From contig OZ020267.1 of NCBI GenBank assembly GCA_963971225.1, positions 83,689,648 to 83,753,647 on the forward strand: a stretch of DNA of 64,000 nucleotides. The letters are read 5' to 3'. Origin of the DNA: Melieria omissa (lineage: Eukaryota > Arthropoda > Insecta > Diptera > Ulidiidae). Under the pieces are notes generated by a model. The model searched no databases. It was not told the DNA's origin and worked only from the letters and a program-made list of their open reading frames with translations. The position numbers and the translations under genes were made by a program. The stretch's first letter is position 1. Each line of letters starts with the position of its first letter. Shown here piece by piece: positions 37,511 to 51,200 of the stretch.

Positions 37511-39921
37511 TCCTCGAGAAATTCTATGTATGAAAAAAAATTAGATGCTTTTGTTGTTGTATTTTTTGTTTTGGCGATTGGTTGGCCTTTCGGCAATGAC
37601 AAATGGGAACATTATATTTTTTTCACTTATAATTTTAAGGGTCAAGCGAAATGCACAATGTGCTTTCAACTAATTCAATTAATTAAATAATTTGTTTGCA
37701 TTTTTTTGGGCAACTTTAAATGTATTGGTTTTTGCTTTTCCATAAGAAGACTTTGGGCACCCCTGATATAGATGTATCATGTGGTCGATATCACTTTTCC
37801 ACAACGAAATTCTCCTGCATTATTTGAGATAGCGAGAAGATTGACCCCATTTATGAAAGCTCAAAACTCCAGCTAGGTTTTAAGGTTATTATTTTTTCTA
37901 TAAACCTAGAATCATCATATTTTACAAGCATTTTATCGATTTTGCAGTAGGCAGCCATTTAATGTCACTCTTGCGCATCGATCTGTTCATGATTGCCTAA
38001 TAGTAATCAAATTATTGATTTAATTTGATAAAGCTGCAATCTCTAGCTACATTTTAAGGGGTTTTTTATTAACGTAACCCATACCGTTTGGAATCTATAA
38101 GCACTTTAGTGGTGAGTGTGTATTTTGTAATAGGCAGTTTTTCAATGTTATCCTTGCGCATCGATATGCTCATTATTCCTGAAGGATAATGAAAAGTTAG
38201 GGACCAATATAGAAAGCATAAGACTCTGGCTAAATTTTAAGGGGTCAATTATTAATATGCACTTATGCATTTGGTGTTGACAAGCATTTTAGTGGTTGCA
38301 CCCAAGTAGCAATTTTTTCAAAGTCACCGTTCCAAATGGATTTGCTTTCGAACCTTGGGGTATAGAAGGATGATTGATACCATTATAGAAAGCATACGAG
38401 TCTAGCTAAATAATAAGGCATAATATTATTAAAATCCGTTAACGGGTCGAGATTTAACAGCTATAATTTCGATCATGCTGCCGGTGGGATATTTTTTTAT
38501 TTACAAAATTATTGAAAGGTGGTCACTCTGGCTTAATTTTGACGCCATTTTGATTAAAGTGATTGTGCGTACTTAGGTTCCACAAGCATTTGATTGGTTA
38601 TATAGATCAGAGGTGCATTCTTTCAATCAGTCGTTGTTGTGACAGCAACGAAGCAACACGTGTGGGGGCTGCGCGGATTTTTGTTTTGTTTCCTCAAGAA
38701 ATTCTATGTATGAAAAAAAATTAGATGCTTTTGTTGTTGTAGTTTTTGTTTTGGCGATTGGTTGGCCTTTCGGCAATGACAAATGGGAACATTATATTTT
38801 TTTCACTTATAATTTTAAGGGTCAAGCGAAATGCACAATGTGCTTTCAACTAATTCAATTAATTAAATAATTTGTTTGCATTTTTTTGGGCAACTTTAAA
38901 TGTATTGGTTTTTGCTTTTCCATAAGAAGACTTTGGGCACCCCTGATATAGATGTATCATGTGGTCGATATCACTTTTCCACAACGAAATTCTCCTGCAT
39001 TATTTGAGATAGCGAGAAGATTGACCCCATTTATGAAAGCTCAAAACTCCAGCTAGGTTTTAAGGTTATTATTTTTTCTATAAATCTAGAATCATCATAT
39101 TTTACAAGCATTTTATCGATTTTGCAGTAGGCAGCCATTTAATGTCACTCTTGCGCATCGATCTGTTCATGATTGCCTAATAGTAATCAAATTATTGATT
39201 TAATTTGATAAAGCTGCAATCTCTAGCTACATTTTAAGGGGTTTTTTATTAACGTAACCCATACCGTTTGGAATCTATAAGCACTTTAGTGGTGAGTGTG
39301 TATTTTGTAATAGGCAGTTTTTCAATGTTATCCTTGCGCATCGATATGCTCATTATTCCTGAAGGATAATGAAAAGTTAGGGACCAATATAGAAAGCATA
39401 AGACTCTGGCTAAATTTTAAGGGGTCAATTATTAATATGCACTTATGCATTTGGTGTTGACAAGCATTTTAGTGGTTGCACCCAAGTAGCAATTTTTTCA
39501 AAGTCACCGTTCCAAATCGATTTGCTTTCGAACCTTGGGGTATAGAAGGATGATTGATACCATTATAGAAAGCATACGAGTCTAGCTAAATAATAAGGCA
39601 TAATATTATTAAAATCCGTTAACGGGTCAAGATTTAACAGCTATAATTTCGATCATGCTGCCGGTGGGATATTTTTTTATTTACAAAATTATTGAAAGGT
39701 GGTCACTCTGGCTTAATTTTGTCGCCATTTTGATTAAAGTGATTGTGCGTACTTAGGTTCCACAAGCATTTGATTGGTTATATAGATCAGAGGTGCATTC
39801 TTTCAATCAGTCGTTGTTGTGACAGCAACGAAGCAACACGTGTGGGGGCTGCGCGGATTTTTGTTTTGTTTCCTCAAGAAATTCTATGTATGAAAAAAAA
39901 TTAGATGCTTTTGTTGTTGTA
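37511..39921 (+). repeat. Higher-order tetramer, matched part of second copy
   Basis: Recurrence of 32791-35201. One difference is gacagcaacg near 39821 against gacatcaacg near 35101. The next unit (39922) is a long-form unit and does not match 35202, so the repeat ends there. Confidence 0.88.
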
Positions 39922-42299
39922 GTTTTTGTTTTGGCGATTGGTTGGCCTTTCGGCAATGACAAATGGGAACATTATATTTTTTTCACTTATAATTTTAAGG
40001 GTCAAGCGAAATGCACAATGTGCTTTCAACTAATTCAATTAATTATTTAATTATTTATTATTATTTAATTTGTTTGCATTTTTTTGGGCAACTTTAAATG
40101 TATTGGTTTTTGCTTTTCCATAAGAAGACTTTGGGCACCCCTGATATAGATGTATCATGTGGTCGATATCACTTTTCCACAACGAAATTCTCCTGCATTA
40201 TTTGAGATAGCGAGAAGATTGACCCCATTTATGAAAGCTCAAAACTCCAGCTAGGTTTTAAGGTTATTATTTTTTCTATAAACCTAGAATCATCATATTT
40301 TACAAGCATTTTATCGATTTTGCAGTAGGCAGCCATTTAATGTCACTCTTGCGCATCGATCTGTTCATGATTGCCTAATAGTAATCAAATTATTGATTTA
40401 ATTTGATAAAGCTGCAATCTCTAGCTACATTTTAAGGGGTTTTTTATTAACGTAACCCATACCGTTTGGAATCTATAAGCACTTTAGTGGTGAGTGTGTA
40501 TTTTGTAATAGGCAGTTTTTCAATGTTATCCTTGCGCATCGATATGCTCATTATTCCTGAAGGATAATGAAAAGTTAGGGACCAATATAGAAAGCAAAAG
40601 ACTCTGGCTAAATTTTAAGGGGTCAATTATTAATATGCACTTATGCATTTGGTGTTGGCAAGCATTTTAGTGGTTGCACCCAAGTAGCAATTTTTTCAAA
40701 GTCACCGTTCCAAATCGATTTGCTTTCGAACCTTGGGGTATAGAAGGATGATTGATACCATTATAGAAAGCATACGAGTCTAGCTAAATAATAAGGCATA
40801 ATATTATTAAAATCCGTTAACGGGTCGAGATTTAACAGCCATAATTTCGATCATGCTGCCGGTGGGATATTTTTTTATTTACCAAATTATTGAAAGGTGG
40901 TCACTCTGGCATAATTTTGACGCCATTTTGATTAAAGTGATTGTGCGTACTTAGGTTCCACAAGCATTTGATTGGTTATATAGATCAGAGGTGCATTCTT
41001 TCAATCAGTCGTTGTTGTGACAGCAACGAAGCAACACATGTGGGGGCTGCGCGGATTTTTGTTTTGTTTCCTCAAGAAATTCTATGTATGAAAAAAAATT
41101 AGATGCTTTTGTTGTTGTAGTTTTTGTTTTGGCGATTGGTTGGCCTTTCGGCAATGACAAATGGGAACATTATATTTTTTTCACTTATAATTTGAAGGGT
41201 CAAGCGAAATGCACAATGTGCTTTCAACTAATTCAATTAATTAAATAATTTGTTTGCATTTTTTTGGGCAACTTTAAATGTATTGGTTTTTGCTTTTCCA
41301 TAAGAAGACTTTGGGCACCCCTGATATAGATGTATCATGTGGTCGATATCACTTTTCCACAACGAAATTCTCCTGCATTATTTGAGATAGCGAGAAGATT
41401 GACCCCATTTATGAAAGCTGAAAACTCCAGCTAGGTTTTAAGGTTATTATTTTTTCTATAAACCTAGAATCATCATATTTTACAAGCATTTTATCGATTT
41501 TGCAGTAGGCAGCCATTTAATGTCACTCTTGCGCATCGATCTGTTCATGATTGCCTAATAGTAATCAAATTATTGATTTAATTTGATAAAGCTGCAATCT
41601 CTAGCTACATTTTAAGGGGTTTTTTATTAACGTAACCCATACCGTTTGGAATCTATAAGCACTTTAGTGGTGAGTGTGTATTTTGTAATAGGCAGTTTTT
41701 CAATGTTATCCTTGCGCATCGATATGCTCATTATTCCTGAAGGATAATGAAAAGTTAGGGACCAATATAGAAAGCATAAGACTCTGGCTAAATTTTAAGG
41801 GGTCAATTATTAATATGCACTTTTGCATTTGGTGTTGACAAGCATTTTAGTGGTTGCACCCAAGTAGCAATTTTTTCAAAGTCACCGTTCCAAATCGATT
41901 TGCTTTCGAACCTTGGGGTATAGAAGGATGATTGATACCATTATAGAAAGCATACGAGTCTAGCTAAATAATAAGGCATAATATTATTAAAATCCGTTAA
42001 CGGGTCGAGATTTAACAGCTATAATTTCGATCATGCTGCCGGTGGGATATTTTTTTATTTACAAAATTATTGAAAGGTGGTCACTCCGGCTTAATTTTGA
42101 CGCCATTTTGATTAAAGTGATTGTGCGTACTTAGGTTCCACAAGCATTTGATTGGTTATATAGATCAGAGGTGCATTCTTTCAATCAGTCGTTGTTGTGA
42201 CAGCAACGAAGCAACACGTGTGGGGGCTGCGCGGATTTTTGTTTTGTTTCCTCAAGAAATTCTATGTATGAAAAAAAATTAGATGCTTTTGTTGTTGTA
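39922..42299 (+). repeat. Module related to 3060-5436 and 57257-59633, without mariner
   Basis: A long-form unit with ggcataa (40911) is followed by a unit with tttgaaggg (41193) and the T..A haplotype. This is the same order as units 3060-4258 and 57257-58455. Here the second unit runs straight into another unit instead of a mariner. It has private changes: ttggcaag (40656), CACATG (41035), cttttgc (41820) and ctccggc (42086). Confidence 0.7.
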
Positions 42300-43478
42300 G
42301 TTTTTGTTTTGGCGATTGGTTGGCCTTTCGGCAATGACAAATGGGAACATTATATTTTTTTCACTTATAATTTTAAGGGTCAAGCGAAATGCACAATGTG
42401 CTTTCAACTAATTCAATTAATTAAATAATTTGTTTGCATTTTTTTGGGCAACTTTAAATGTATTGGTTTTTGCTTTTCCATAAGAAGACTTTGGGCACCC
42501 CTGATATAGATGTATCATGTGGTCGATATCACTTTTCCACAACGAAATTCTCCTGCATTATTTGAGATAGCGAGAAGATTGACCCCATTTATGAAAGCTC
42601 AAAACTCCAGCTAGGTTTTAAGGTTATTATTTTTTCTATAAACCTAGAATCATCATATTTTACAAGCATTTTATCGATTTTGCAGTAGGCAGCCATTTAA
42701 TGTCACTCTTGCGCATCGATCTGTTCATGATTGCCTAATAGTAATCAAATTATTGATTTAATTTGATAAAGCTGCAATCTCTAGCTACATTTTAAGGGTT
42801 TTTAATTAACGTAACCCATACCGTTTGGAATCTATAAGCACTTTAGTGGTGAGTGTGTATTTTGTAATAGGCAGTTTTTCAATGTTATCCTTGCGCATCG
42901 ATATGCTCATTATTCCTGAAGGATAATGAAAAGTTAGGGACCAATATAGAAAGCATAAGACTCTGGCTAAATTTTAAGGGGTCAATTATTAATATGCACT
43001 TATGCATTTGGTGTTGACAAGCATTTTAGTGGTTGCACCCAAGTAGCAATTTTTTCAAAGTCACCGTTCCAAATCGATTTGCTTTCGAACCTTGGGGTAT
43101 AGAAGGATGATTGATACCATTATAGAAAGCATACGAGTCTAGCTAAATAATAAGGCATAATATTATTAAAATCCGTTAACGGGTCGAGATTTAACAGCTA
43201 TAATTTCGATCATGCTGCCGGTGGGATATTTTTTTATTTACAAAATTATTGAAAGGTGGTCACTCTGGCTTAATTTTGACGCCATTTTGATTAAAGTGAT
43301 TGTGCGTACTTAGGTTCCACAAGCATTTGATTGGTTATATAGATCAGAGGTGCATTCTTTCAATCAGTCGTTGTTGTGACAGCAACGAAGCAACACGTGT
43401 GGGGGCTGCGCGGATTTTTGTTTTGTTTCCTCAAGAAATTCTATGTATGAAAAAAAATTAGATGCTTTTGTTGTTGTA

Positions 43479-45856
43479 GTTTTTGTTTTGGCGATTGGTT
43501 GGCCTTTCGGCAATGACAAATGGGAACATTATATTTTTTTCACTTATAATTTTAAGGGTCAAGCGAAATGCACAATGTGCTTTCAACTAATTCAATTAAT
43601 TATTTAATTATTTATTATTATTTAATTTGTTTGCATTTTTTTGGGCAACTTTAAATGTATTGGTTTTTGCTTTTCCATAAGAAGACTTTGGGCACCCCTG
43701 ATATAGATGTATCATGTGGTCGATATCACTTTTCCACAACGAAATTCTCCTGCATTATTTGAGATAGCGAGAAGATTGACCCCATTTATGAAAGCTCAAA
43801 ACTCCAGCTAGGTTTTAAGGTTATTATTTTTTCTATAAACCTAGAATCATCATATTTTACAAGCATTTTATCGATTTTGCAGTAGGCAGCCATTTAATGT
43901 CACTCTTGCGCATCGATCTGTTCATGATTGCCTAATAGTAATCAAATTATTGATTTAATTTGATAAAGCTGCAATCTCTAGCTACATTTTAAGGGGTTTT
44001 TTATTAACGTAACCCATACCGTTTGGAATCTATAAGCACTTTAGTGGTGAGTGTGTATTTTGTAATAGGCAGTTTTTCAATGTTATCCTTGCGCATCGAT
44101 ATGCTCATTATTCCTGAAGGATAATGAAAAGTTAGGGACCAATATAGAAAGCATAAGACTCTGGCTAAATTTTAAGGGGTCAATTATTAATATGCACTTA
44201 TGCATTTGGTGTTGACAAGCATTTTAGTGGTTGCACCCAAGTAGCAATTTTTTCAAAGTCACCGTTCCAAATCGATTTGCTTTCGAACCTTGGGGTATAG
44301 AAGGATGATTGATACCATTATAGAAAGCATACGAGTCTAGCTAAATAATAAGGCATAATATTATTAAAATCCGTTAACGGGTCGAGATTTAACAGCTATA
44401 ATTTCGATCATGCTGCCGGTGGGATATTTTTTTATTTACCAAATTATTGAAAGGTGGTCACTCTGGCTTAATTTTGACGCCATTTTGATTAAAGTGATTG
44501 TGCGTACTTAGGTTCCACAAGCATTTGATTGGTTATATAGATCAGAGGTGCATTCTTTCAATCAGTCGTTGTTGTGACAGCAACGAAGCAACACGTGTGG
44601 GGGCTGCGCGGATTTTTGTTTTGTTTCCTCAAGAAATTCTATGTATGAAAAAAAATTAGATGCTTTTGTTGTTGTAGTTTTTGTTTTGGCGATTGGTTGG
44701 CCTTTCGGCAATGACAAATGGGAACATTATATTTTTTTCACTTATAATTTTAAGGGCCAAGCGAAATGCACAATGTGCTTTCAACTAATTCAATTAATTA
44801 AATAATTTGTTTGCATTTTTTTGGGCAACTTTAAATGTATTGGTTTTTGCTTTTCCATAAGAAGACTTTGGGCACCCCTGATATAGATGTATCATGTGGT
44901 CGATATCACTTTTCCACAACGAAATTCTCCTGCATTATTTGAGATAGCGAGAAGATTGACCCCATTTATGAAAGCTGAAAACTCCAGCTAGGTTTTAAGG
45001 TTATTATTTTTTCTATAAACCTAGAATCATCATATTTTACAAGCATTTTATCGATTTTGCAGTAGGCAGCCATTTAATGTCACTCTTGCGCATCGATCTG
45101 TTCATGATTGCCTAATAGTAATCAAATTATTGATTTAATTTGATAAAGCTGCAATCTCTAGCTACATTTTAAGGGGTTTTTTATTAACGTAACCCATACC
45201 GTTTGGAATCTATAAGCACTTTAGTGGTGAGTGTGTATTTTGTAATAGGCAGTTTTTCAATGTTATCCTTGCGCATCGATATGCTCATTATTCCTGAAGG
45301 ATAATGAAAAGTTAGGGACCAATATAGAAAGCATAAGACTCTGGCTAAATTTTAAGGGGTCAATTATTAATATGCACTTATGCATTTGGTGTTGACAAGC
45401 ATTTTAGTGGTTGCACCCAAGTAGCAATTTTTTCAAAGTCACCGTTCCAAATCGATTTGCTTTCGAACCTTGGGGTATAGAAGGATGATTGATACCATTA
45501 TAGAAAGCATACGAGTCTAGCTAAATAATAAGGCATAATATTATTAAAATCCGTTAACGGGTCGAGATTTAACAGCTATAATTTCGATCATGCTGCCGGT
45601 GGGATATTTTTTTATTTACCAAATTATTGAAAGGTGGTCACTCTGGCTTAATTTTGACGCCATTTTGATTAAAGTGATTGTGCGTACTTAGGTTCCACAA
45701 GCATTTGATTGGTTATATAGATCAGAGGTGCATTCTTTCAATCAGTCGTTGTTGTGACAGCAACGAAGCAACACGTGTGGGGGCTGCGCGGATTTTTGTT
45801 TTGTTTCCTCAAGAAATTCTATGTATGAAAAAAAATTAGATGCTTTTGTTGTTGTA
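43479..45856 (+). repeat. Higher-order dimer, first copy (2,378 bp)
   Basis: A long-form unit (43479) followed by a gctgaaaac unit (44677), both with the mixed T..C haplotype in the fourth sub-repeat. A private agggccaag change lies near 44755. Confidence 0.85.
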
Positions 45857-48234
45857 GTTTTTGTTTTGGCGATTGGTTGGCCTTTCGGCAATGACAAATG
45901 GGAACATTATATTTTTTTCACTTATAATTTTAAGGGTCAAGCGAAATGCACAATGTGCTTTCAACTAATTCAATTAATTATTTAATTATTTATTATTATT
46001 TAATTTGTTTGCATTTTTTTGGGCAACTTTAAATGTATTGGTTTTTGCTTTTCCATAAGAAGACTTTGGGCACCCCTGATATAGATGTATCATGTGGTCG
46101 ATATCACTTTTCCACAACGAAATTCTCCTGCATTATTTGAGATAGCGAGAAGATTGACCCCATTTATGAAAGCTCAAAACTCCAGCTAGGTTTTAAGGTT
46201 ATTATTTTTTCTATAAACCTAGAATCATCATATTTTACAAGCATTTTATCGATTTTGCAGTAGGCAGCCATTTAATGTCACTCTTGCGCATCGATCTGTT
46301 CATGATTGCCTAATAGTAATCAAATTATTGATTTAATTTGATAAAGCTGCAATCTCTAGCTACATTTTAAGGGGTTTTTTATTAACGTAACCCATACCGT
46401 TTGGAATCTATAAGCACTTTAGTGGTGAGTGTGTATTTTGTAATAGGCAGTTTTTCAATGTTATCCTTGCGCATCGATATGCTCATTATTCCTGAAGGAT
46501 AATGAAAAGTTAGGGACCAATATAGAAAGCATAAGACTCTGGCTAAATTTTAAGGGGTCAATTATTAATATGCACTTATGCATTTGGTGTTGACAAGCAT
46601 TTTAGTGGTTGCACCCAAGTAGCAATTTTTTCAAAGTCACCGTTCCAAATCGATTTGCTTTCGAACCTTGGGGTATAGAAGGATGATTGATACCATTATA
46701 GAAAGCATACGAGTCTAGCTAAATAATAAGGCATAATATTATTAAAATCCGTTAACGGGTCGAGATTTAACAGCTATAATTTCGATCATGCTGCCGGTGG
46801 GATATTTTTTTATTTACCAAATTATTGAAAGGTGGTCACTCTGGCTTAATTTTGACGCCATTTTGATTAAAGTGATTGTGCGTACTTAGGTTCCACAAGC
46901 ATTTGATTGGTTATATAGATCAGAGGTGCATTCTTTCAATCAGTCGTTGTTGTGACAGCAACGAAGCAACACGTGTGGGGGCTGCGCGGATTTTTGTTTT
47001 GTTTCCTCAAGAAATTCTATGTATGAAAAAAAATTAGATGCTTTTGTTGTTGTAGTTTTTGTTTTGGCGATTGGTTGGCCTTTCGGCAATGACAAATGGG
47101 AACATTATATTTTTTTCACTTATAATTTTAAGGGTCAAGCGAAATGCACAATGTGCTTTCAACTAATTCAATTAATTAAATAATTTGTTTGCATTTTTTT
47201 GGGCAACTTTAAATGTATTGGTTTTTGCTTTTCCATAAGAAGACTTTGGGCACCCCTGATATAGATGTATCATGTGGTCGATATCACTTTTCCACAACGA
47301 AATTCTCCTGCATTATTTGAGATAGCGAGAAGATTGACCCCATTTATGAAAGCTGAAAACTCCAGCTAGGTTTTAAGGTTATTATTTTTTCTATAAACCT
47401 AGAATCATCATATTTTACAAGCATTTTATCGATTTTGCAGTAGGCAGCCATTTAATGTCACTCTTGCGCATCGATCTGTTCATGATTGCCTAATAGTAAT
47501 CAAATTATTGATTTAATTTGATAAAGCTGCAATCTCTAGCTACATTTTAAGGGGTTTTTTATTAACGTAACCCATACCGTTTGGAATCTATAAGCACTTT
47601 AGTGGTGAGTGTGTATTTTGTAATAGGCAGTTTTTCAATGTTATCCTTGCGCATCGATATGCTCATTATTCCTGAAGGATAATGAAAAGTTAGGGACCAA
47701 TATAGAAAGCATAAGACTCTGGCTAAATTTTAAGGGGTCAATTATTAATATGCACTTATGCATTTGGTGTTGACAAGCATTTTAGTGGTTGCACCCAAGT
47801 AGCAATTTTTTCAAAGTCACCGTTCCAAATCGATTTGCTTTCGAACCTTGGGGTATAGAAGGATGATTGATACCATTATAGAAAGCATACGAGTCTAGCT
47901 AAATAATAAGGCATAATATTATTAAAATCCGTTAACGGGTCGAGATTTAACAGCTATAATTTCGATCATGCTGCCGGTGGGATATTTTTTTATTTACCAA
48001 ATTATTGAAAGGTGGTCACTCTGGCTTAATTTTGACGCCATTTTGATTAAAGTGATTGTGCGTACTTAGGTTCCACAAGCATTTGATTGGTTATATAGAT
48101 CAGAGGTGCATTCTTTCAATCAGTCGTTGTTGTGACAGCAACGAAGCAACACGTGTGGGGGCTGCGCGGATTTTTGTTTTGTTTCCTCAAGAAATTCTAT
48201 GTATGAAAAAAAATTAGATGCTTTTGTTGTTGTA
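45857..48234 (+). repeat. Higher-order dimer, second copy (2,378 bp)
   Basis: Units 45857 (long form) and 47055 (gctgaaaac) repeat the previous pair in order, length and haplotype, without the agggccaag change. Confidence 0.85.
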
Positions 48235-51200
48235 GTTTTTGTTTTGGCGATTGGTTGGCCTTTCGGCAATGACAAATGGGAACATTATATTTTTTTCACT
48301 TATAATTTTAAGGGTCAAGCGAAATGCACAATGTGCTTTCAACTAATTCAATTAATTAAATAATTTGTTTGCATTTTTTTGGGCAACTTTAAATGTATTG
48401 GTTTTTGCTTTTCCATAAGAAGACTTTGGGCACCCCTGATATAGATGTATCATGTGGTCGATATCACTTTTCCACAACGAAATTCTCCTGCATTATTTGA
48501 GATAGCGAGAAGATTGACCCCATTTATGAAAGCTCAAAACTCCAGCTAGGTTTTAAGGTTATTATTTTTTCTATAAACCTAGAATCATCATATTTTACAA
48601 GCATTTTATCGATTTTGCAGTAGGCAGCCATTTAATGTCACTCTTGCGCATCGATCTGTTCATGATTGCCTAATAGTAATCAAATTATTGATTTAATTTG
48701 ATAAAGCTGCAATCTCTAGCTACATTTTAAGGGGTTTTTTATTAACGTAACCCATACCGTTTGGAATCTATAAGCACTTTAGTGGTGAGTGTGTATTTTG
48801 TAATAGGCAGTTTTTCAATGTTATCCTTGCGCATCGATATGCTCATTATTCCTGAAGGATAATGAAAAGTTAGGGACCAATATAGAAAGCATAAGACTCT
48901 GGCTAAATTTTAAGGGGTCAATTATTAATATGCACTTATGCATTTGGTGTTGACAAGCATTTTAGTGGTTGCACCCAAGTAGCAATTTTTTCAAAGTCAC
49001 CGTTCCAAATCGATTTGCTTTCGAACCTTGGGGTATAGAAGGATGATTGATGCCATTATAGAAAGCATACGAGTCTAGCTAAATAATAAGGCATAATATT
49101 ATTAAAATCCGTTAACGGGTCGAGATTTAACAGCCATAATTTCGATCATGCTGCCGGTGGGATATTTTTTTATTTACCAAATTATTGAAAGGTGGTCACT
49201 CTGGCTTAATTTTGACGCCATTTTGATTAAAGTGATTGTGCGTACTTAGGTTCCACAAGCATTTGATTGGTTATATAGATCAGAGGTGCATTCTTTCAAT
49301 CAGTCGTTGTTGTGACAGCAACGAAGCAACACGTGTGGGGGCTGCGCGGATTTTTGTTTTGTTTCCTCAAGAAATTCTATGTATGAAAAAAAATTAGATG
49401 CTTTTGTTGTTGTAGTTTTTGTTTTGGCGATTGGTTGGCCTTTCGGCAATGACAAATGGGAACATTATATTTTTTTCACTTATAATTTTAAGGGTCAAGC
49501 GAAATGCACAATGTGCTTTCAACTAATTCAATTAATTAAATAATTTGTTTGCATTTTTTTGGGCAACTTTAAATGTATTGGTTTTTGCTTTTCCATAAGA
49601 AGACTTTGGGCACCCCTGATATAGATGTATCATGTGGTCGATATCACTTTTCCACAACGAAATTCTCCTGCATTATTTGAGATAGCGAGAAGATTGACCC
49701 CATTTATGAAAGCTCAAAACTCCAGCTAGGTTTTAAGGTTATTATTTTTTCTATAAACCTAGAATCATCATATTTTACAAGCATTTTATCGATTTTGCAG
49801 TAGGCAGCCATTTAATGTCACTCTTGCGCATCGATCTGTTCATGATTGCCTAATAGTAATCAAATTATTGATTTAATTTGATAAAGCTGCAATCTCTAGC
49901 TACATTTTAAGGGGTTTTTTATTAACGTAACCCATACCGTTTGGAATCTATAAGCACTTTAGTGGTGAGTGTGTATTTTGTAATAGGCAGTTTTTCAATG
50001 TTATCCTTGCGCATCGATATGCTCATTATTCCTGAAGGATAATGAAAAGTTAGGGACCAATATAGAAAGCATAAGACTCTGGCTAAATTTTAAGGGGTCA
50101 ATTATTAATATGCACTTATGCATTTGGTGTTGACAAGCATTTTAGTGGTTGCACCCAAGTAGCAATTTTTTCAAAGTCACCGTTCCAAATCGATTTGCTT
50201 TCGAACCTTGGGGTATAGAAGGATGATTGATACCATTATAGAAAGCATACGAGTCTAGCTAAATAATAAGGCATAATATTATTAAAATCCGTTAACGGGT
50301 CGAGATTTAACAGCTATAATTTCGATCATGCTGCCGGTGGGATATTTTTTTATTTACCAAATTATTGAAAGGTGGTCACTCTGGCTTAATTTTGACGCCA
50401 TTTTGATTAAAGTGATTGTGCGTACTTAGGTTCCACAAGCATTTGATTGGTTATATAGATCAGAGGTGCATTCTTTCAATCAGTCGTTGTTGTGACAGCA
50501 ACGAAGCAACACGTGTGGGGGCTGCGCGGATTTTTGTTTTGTTTCCTCAAGAAATTCTATGTATGAAAAAAAATTAGATGCTTTTGTTGTTGTAGTTTTT
50601 GTTTTGGCGATTGGTTGGCCTTTCGGCAATGACAAATGGGAACATTATATTTTTTTCACTTATAATTTTAAGGGTCAAGCGAAATGCACAATGTGCTTTC
50701 AACTAATTCAATTAATTAAATAATTTGTTTGCATTTTTTTGGGCAACTTTAAATGTATTGGTTTTTGCTTTTCCATAAGAAGACTTTGGGCACCCCTGAT
50801 ATAGATGTATCATGTGGTCGATATCACTTTTCCACAACGAAATTCTCCTGCATTATTTGAGATAGCGAGAAGATTGACCCCATTTATGAAAGCTCAAAAC
50901 TCCAGCTAGGTTTTAAGGTTATTATTTTTTCTATAAACCTAGAATCATCATATTTTACAAGCATTTTATCGATTTTGCAGTAGGCAGCCATTTAATGTCA
51001 CTCTTGCGCATCGATCTGTTCATGATTGCCTAATAGTAATCAAATTATTGATTTAATTTGATAAAGCTGCAAGCTCTAGCTACATTTTAAGGGGTTTTTT
51101 ATTAACGTAACCCATACCGTTTGGAATCTATAAGCACTTTAGTGGTGAGTGTGTATTTTGTAATAGGCAGTTTTTCAATGTTATCCTTGCGCATCGATAT

